A stretch of 64,000 nucleotides of DNA from CAVVAL01 sp963740215 (GTDB taxonomy: Bacteria > Actinomycetota > Actinomycetes > Mycobacteriales > Cryptosporangiaceae): NCBI GenBank assembly GCA_963740215.1, contig CAVUDJ010000006.1:226924-290923 (forward strand), in the 5' to 3' direction. A program made the position numbers and the translations under genes. The notes under the pieces were generated by a model. That model was not told the DNA's origin, did no database searches, and saw only the letters and a program-made list of their open reading frames with translations. Positions 63,065 to 64,000 of the stretch are shown piece after piece. The number at the start of each line of letters is the position of its first letter. Position 1 is the first letter of the stretch.

Positions 63065-63455
63065 GGCCTCCTGCCCAGGCGGCTCGCCTATGCACCGGTT
63101 ACCTCGTTCTGGCCAGCATGACACGCCCCCGAGTCACGACTGCTGCTCCGGACGACACCTCTTGACTCTACGTGCCCTTTCCGCAGGTCAAGCCCATTGT
63201 CGGATTGCGGGCGCTGCTGCCCATTCGGGGCTCGGGCGGCGACGCTCTGCGGGCCCCACGCGCTCCCGGGTGGTCTCGCCCTCATCGACTTCGCGACGTT
63301 CGAGCAGGTCCAAGCAAACTGGTCACCAGGGGCGCCGCGTCCTCTTTGGAGCACTCTTCCTTGGATCTGCATTCGGCCACCTCACGCAGACCAAAGCGAT
63401 CTTGTTTCGGCATCGGCGTGCCGCACGACACCGAGCCCGCGTCCCTATAACGCCG
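63065..63455. other. Intergenic region between ftsH and dps
   Basis: About 390 bases. No gene or clear promoter is seen; it must hold the ftsH promoter, since ftsH is transcribed away from it. A plus-strand stretch reading LALIDFATFEQVQANWS is open but unsupported. Confidence 0.5.
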
Positions 63456-63927
63456 CTACGAGGACTCGGCCTGGAACATCCAGTACTGCTTCTCCAGACC
63501 AGCGGTGATGTCGAGGAACAGGTCCTGGGTCACCAGGTCGTGGGTCTCGGTGATCGCGATCCGCTCCCGCATGCTTTCGATGAGGGCCGCGTAGATCCCC
63601 ACGAAGTACTCGACCACCGTCCGGTCCTCCTGCCAGCCCGCCGGCAGTTCGGGCAGCAGGCTGCCTTCGCTGATGACGCGGGCATTTCCGTCCGGCGGGT
63701 AACCGATCGCGGCGGCCCGCTCTGCGACGAGGTCGGCGTAGGCACGGGCCTGCGCGACGATCTCGTCCAGCTGCAGATGCAGCGAGCGGAAGTTCCGGCC
63801 GACCACCGTCCAGTGCGCCGTGCTTCCCGAGCAGGGACAGATCGACCAGGTCGACGAGTGCGCTCTGGAGGGCGTCACCGGCGATCTTGCGGGCATCTTC
63901 TGCCAGGGGTGAGTCGATTGTCGTCAT
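63456..63927 (-). pseudogene. dps: Dps-family ferritin-like protein, frameshifted
   Basis: ATG at 63927 (GGAGG upstream) reads MTTIDSPLAEDARKIAGDAL and LVDLSLLGKH; the next frame has AHWTVVGRNFRSLHLQLDEI, ARAYADLVAERAAAIGYPPD and LFLDITAGLEKQYWMFQAES. Deleting one C near 63818 gives LLGKQAHWTVVGRNF, the usual ferroxidase-helix sequence, so a single inserted base explains the break. Dps protects DNA and stores iron. 63928-64000 shows no gene. Confidence 0.85.
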
Positions 63928-64000
63928 TACTGGTGCCTCCGTTGGTGCGGTGTCAGTTTCCGGCGGATTGTCGGATCGGCATTCGCCAGCCGATCCGGTG

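Overview
The window is high-GC DNA from an actinomycete. The SsgA-family protein (52581-53030) points to a sporulating, morphologically complex genus. The SARP/BTAD regulator, RIO kinase, SigK/RskA-type pair, deazaflavin-type nitroreductase and AICE-like island genes fit this. I cannot name the genus.

Layout. 1-24.4 kb is a chromosomal mosaic: a partial HTH_42 protein, an MFS exporter, a CinY-like secreted protein, an alpha/beta hydrolase-OsmC-FAD monooxygenase-DUF1059 run facing a SARP-type regulator, two dienelactone hydrolase-like proteins, gadB, a RIO kinase, a pterin dehydratase-VOC fusion, a methyltransferase and an HxlR regulator. Between these lie remnants: a tyrosine integrase C-terminus, an IS30 N-terminus, a decayed LRV-like gene, an M1 aminopeptidase N-terminus abutting an IS701-like fragment, and an Imm26-like immunity fragment.

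24.4-50.45 kb is a 26-kb integrated island. Its ends are a perfect 43-bp direct repeat of the 3' half of tRNA-Val(CAC); the intact tRNA lies at the right end beside the integrase. The right arm carries int, xis, an AAA-ATPase replication protein, a zinc-ribbon protein, a sigma-like protein with three sigma4-type HTHs, a small HTH protein, a palindrome-rich putative origin and an XRE-PhzF pair. No transfer gene is visible. The left and centre carry a 15.5-kb polymorphic-toxin locus (26149-41624), flanked by two same-orientation IS1634-type fragments. It reads WXG100-like head, Pro/Thr linker, two tandem 5.1-kb modules each ending in a papain-fold (toxin glutamine deamidase-like) domain, then a TIKI/ChaN/EreA-like domain and TPRs. 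Reading frame breaks are numerous, so it is either a decaying cassette or a region with assembly indels.

50.4-64 kb is a chromosomal block: a PGPGW membrane protein, SigK/RskA, an SsgA-like protein, a tandem GNAT, CapA, a Gly-Cys-Val tRNA cluster with terminator, a membrane protein, and a redox/proteostasis group (deleted clpB, trxA, cNMP-domain thioredoxin-reductase-like protein, second Clp fragment, ftsH, frameshifted dps).

Single-base frameshifts occur across the window (MFS, FAD monooxygenase, YrhK-like, LRV-like, toxin locus, dps). Resequencing would decide between real decay and sequence error. A 60-bp imperfect palindrome occurs three times (two near 10 kb, one at 55.1 kb).
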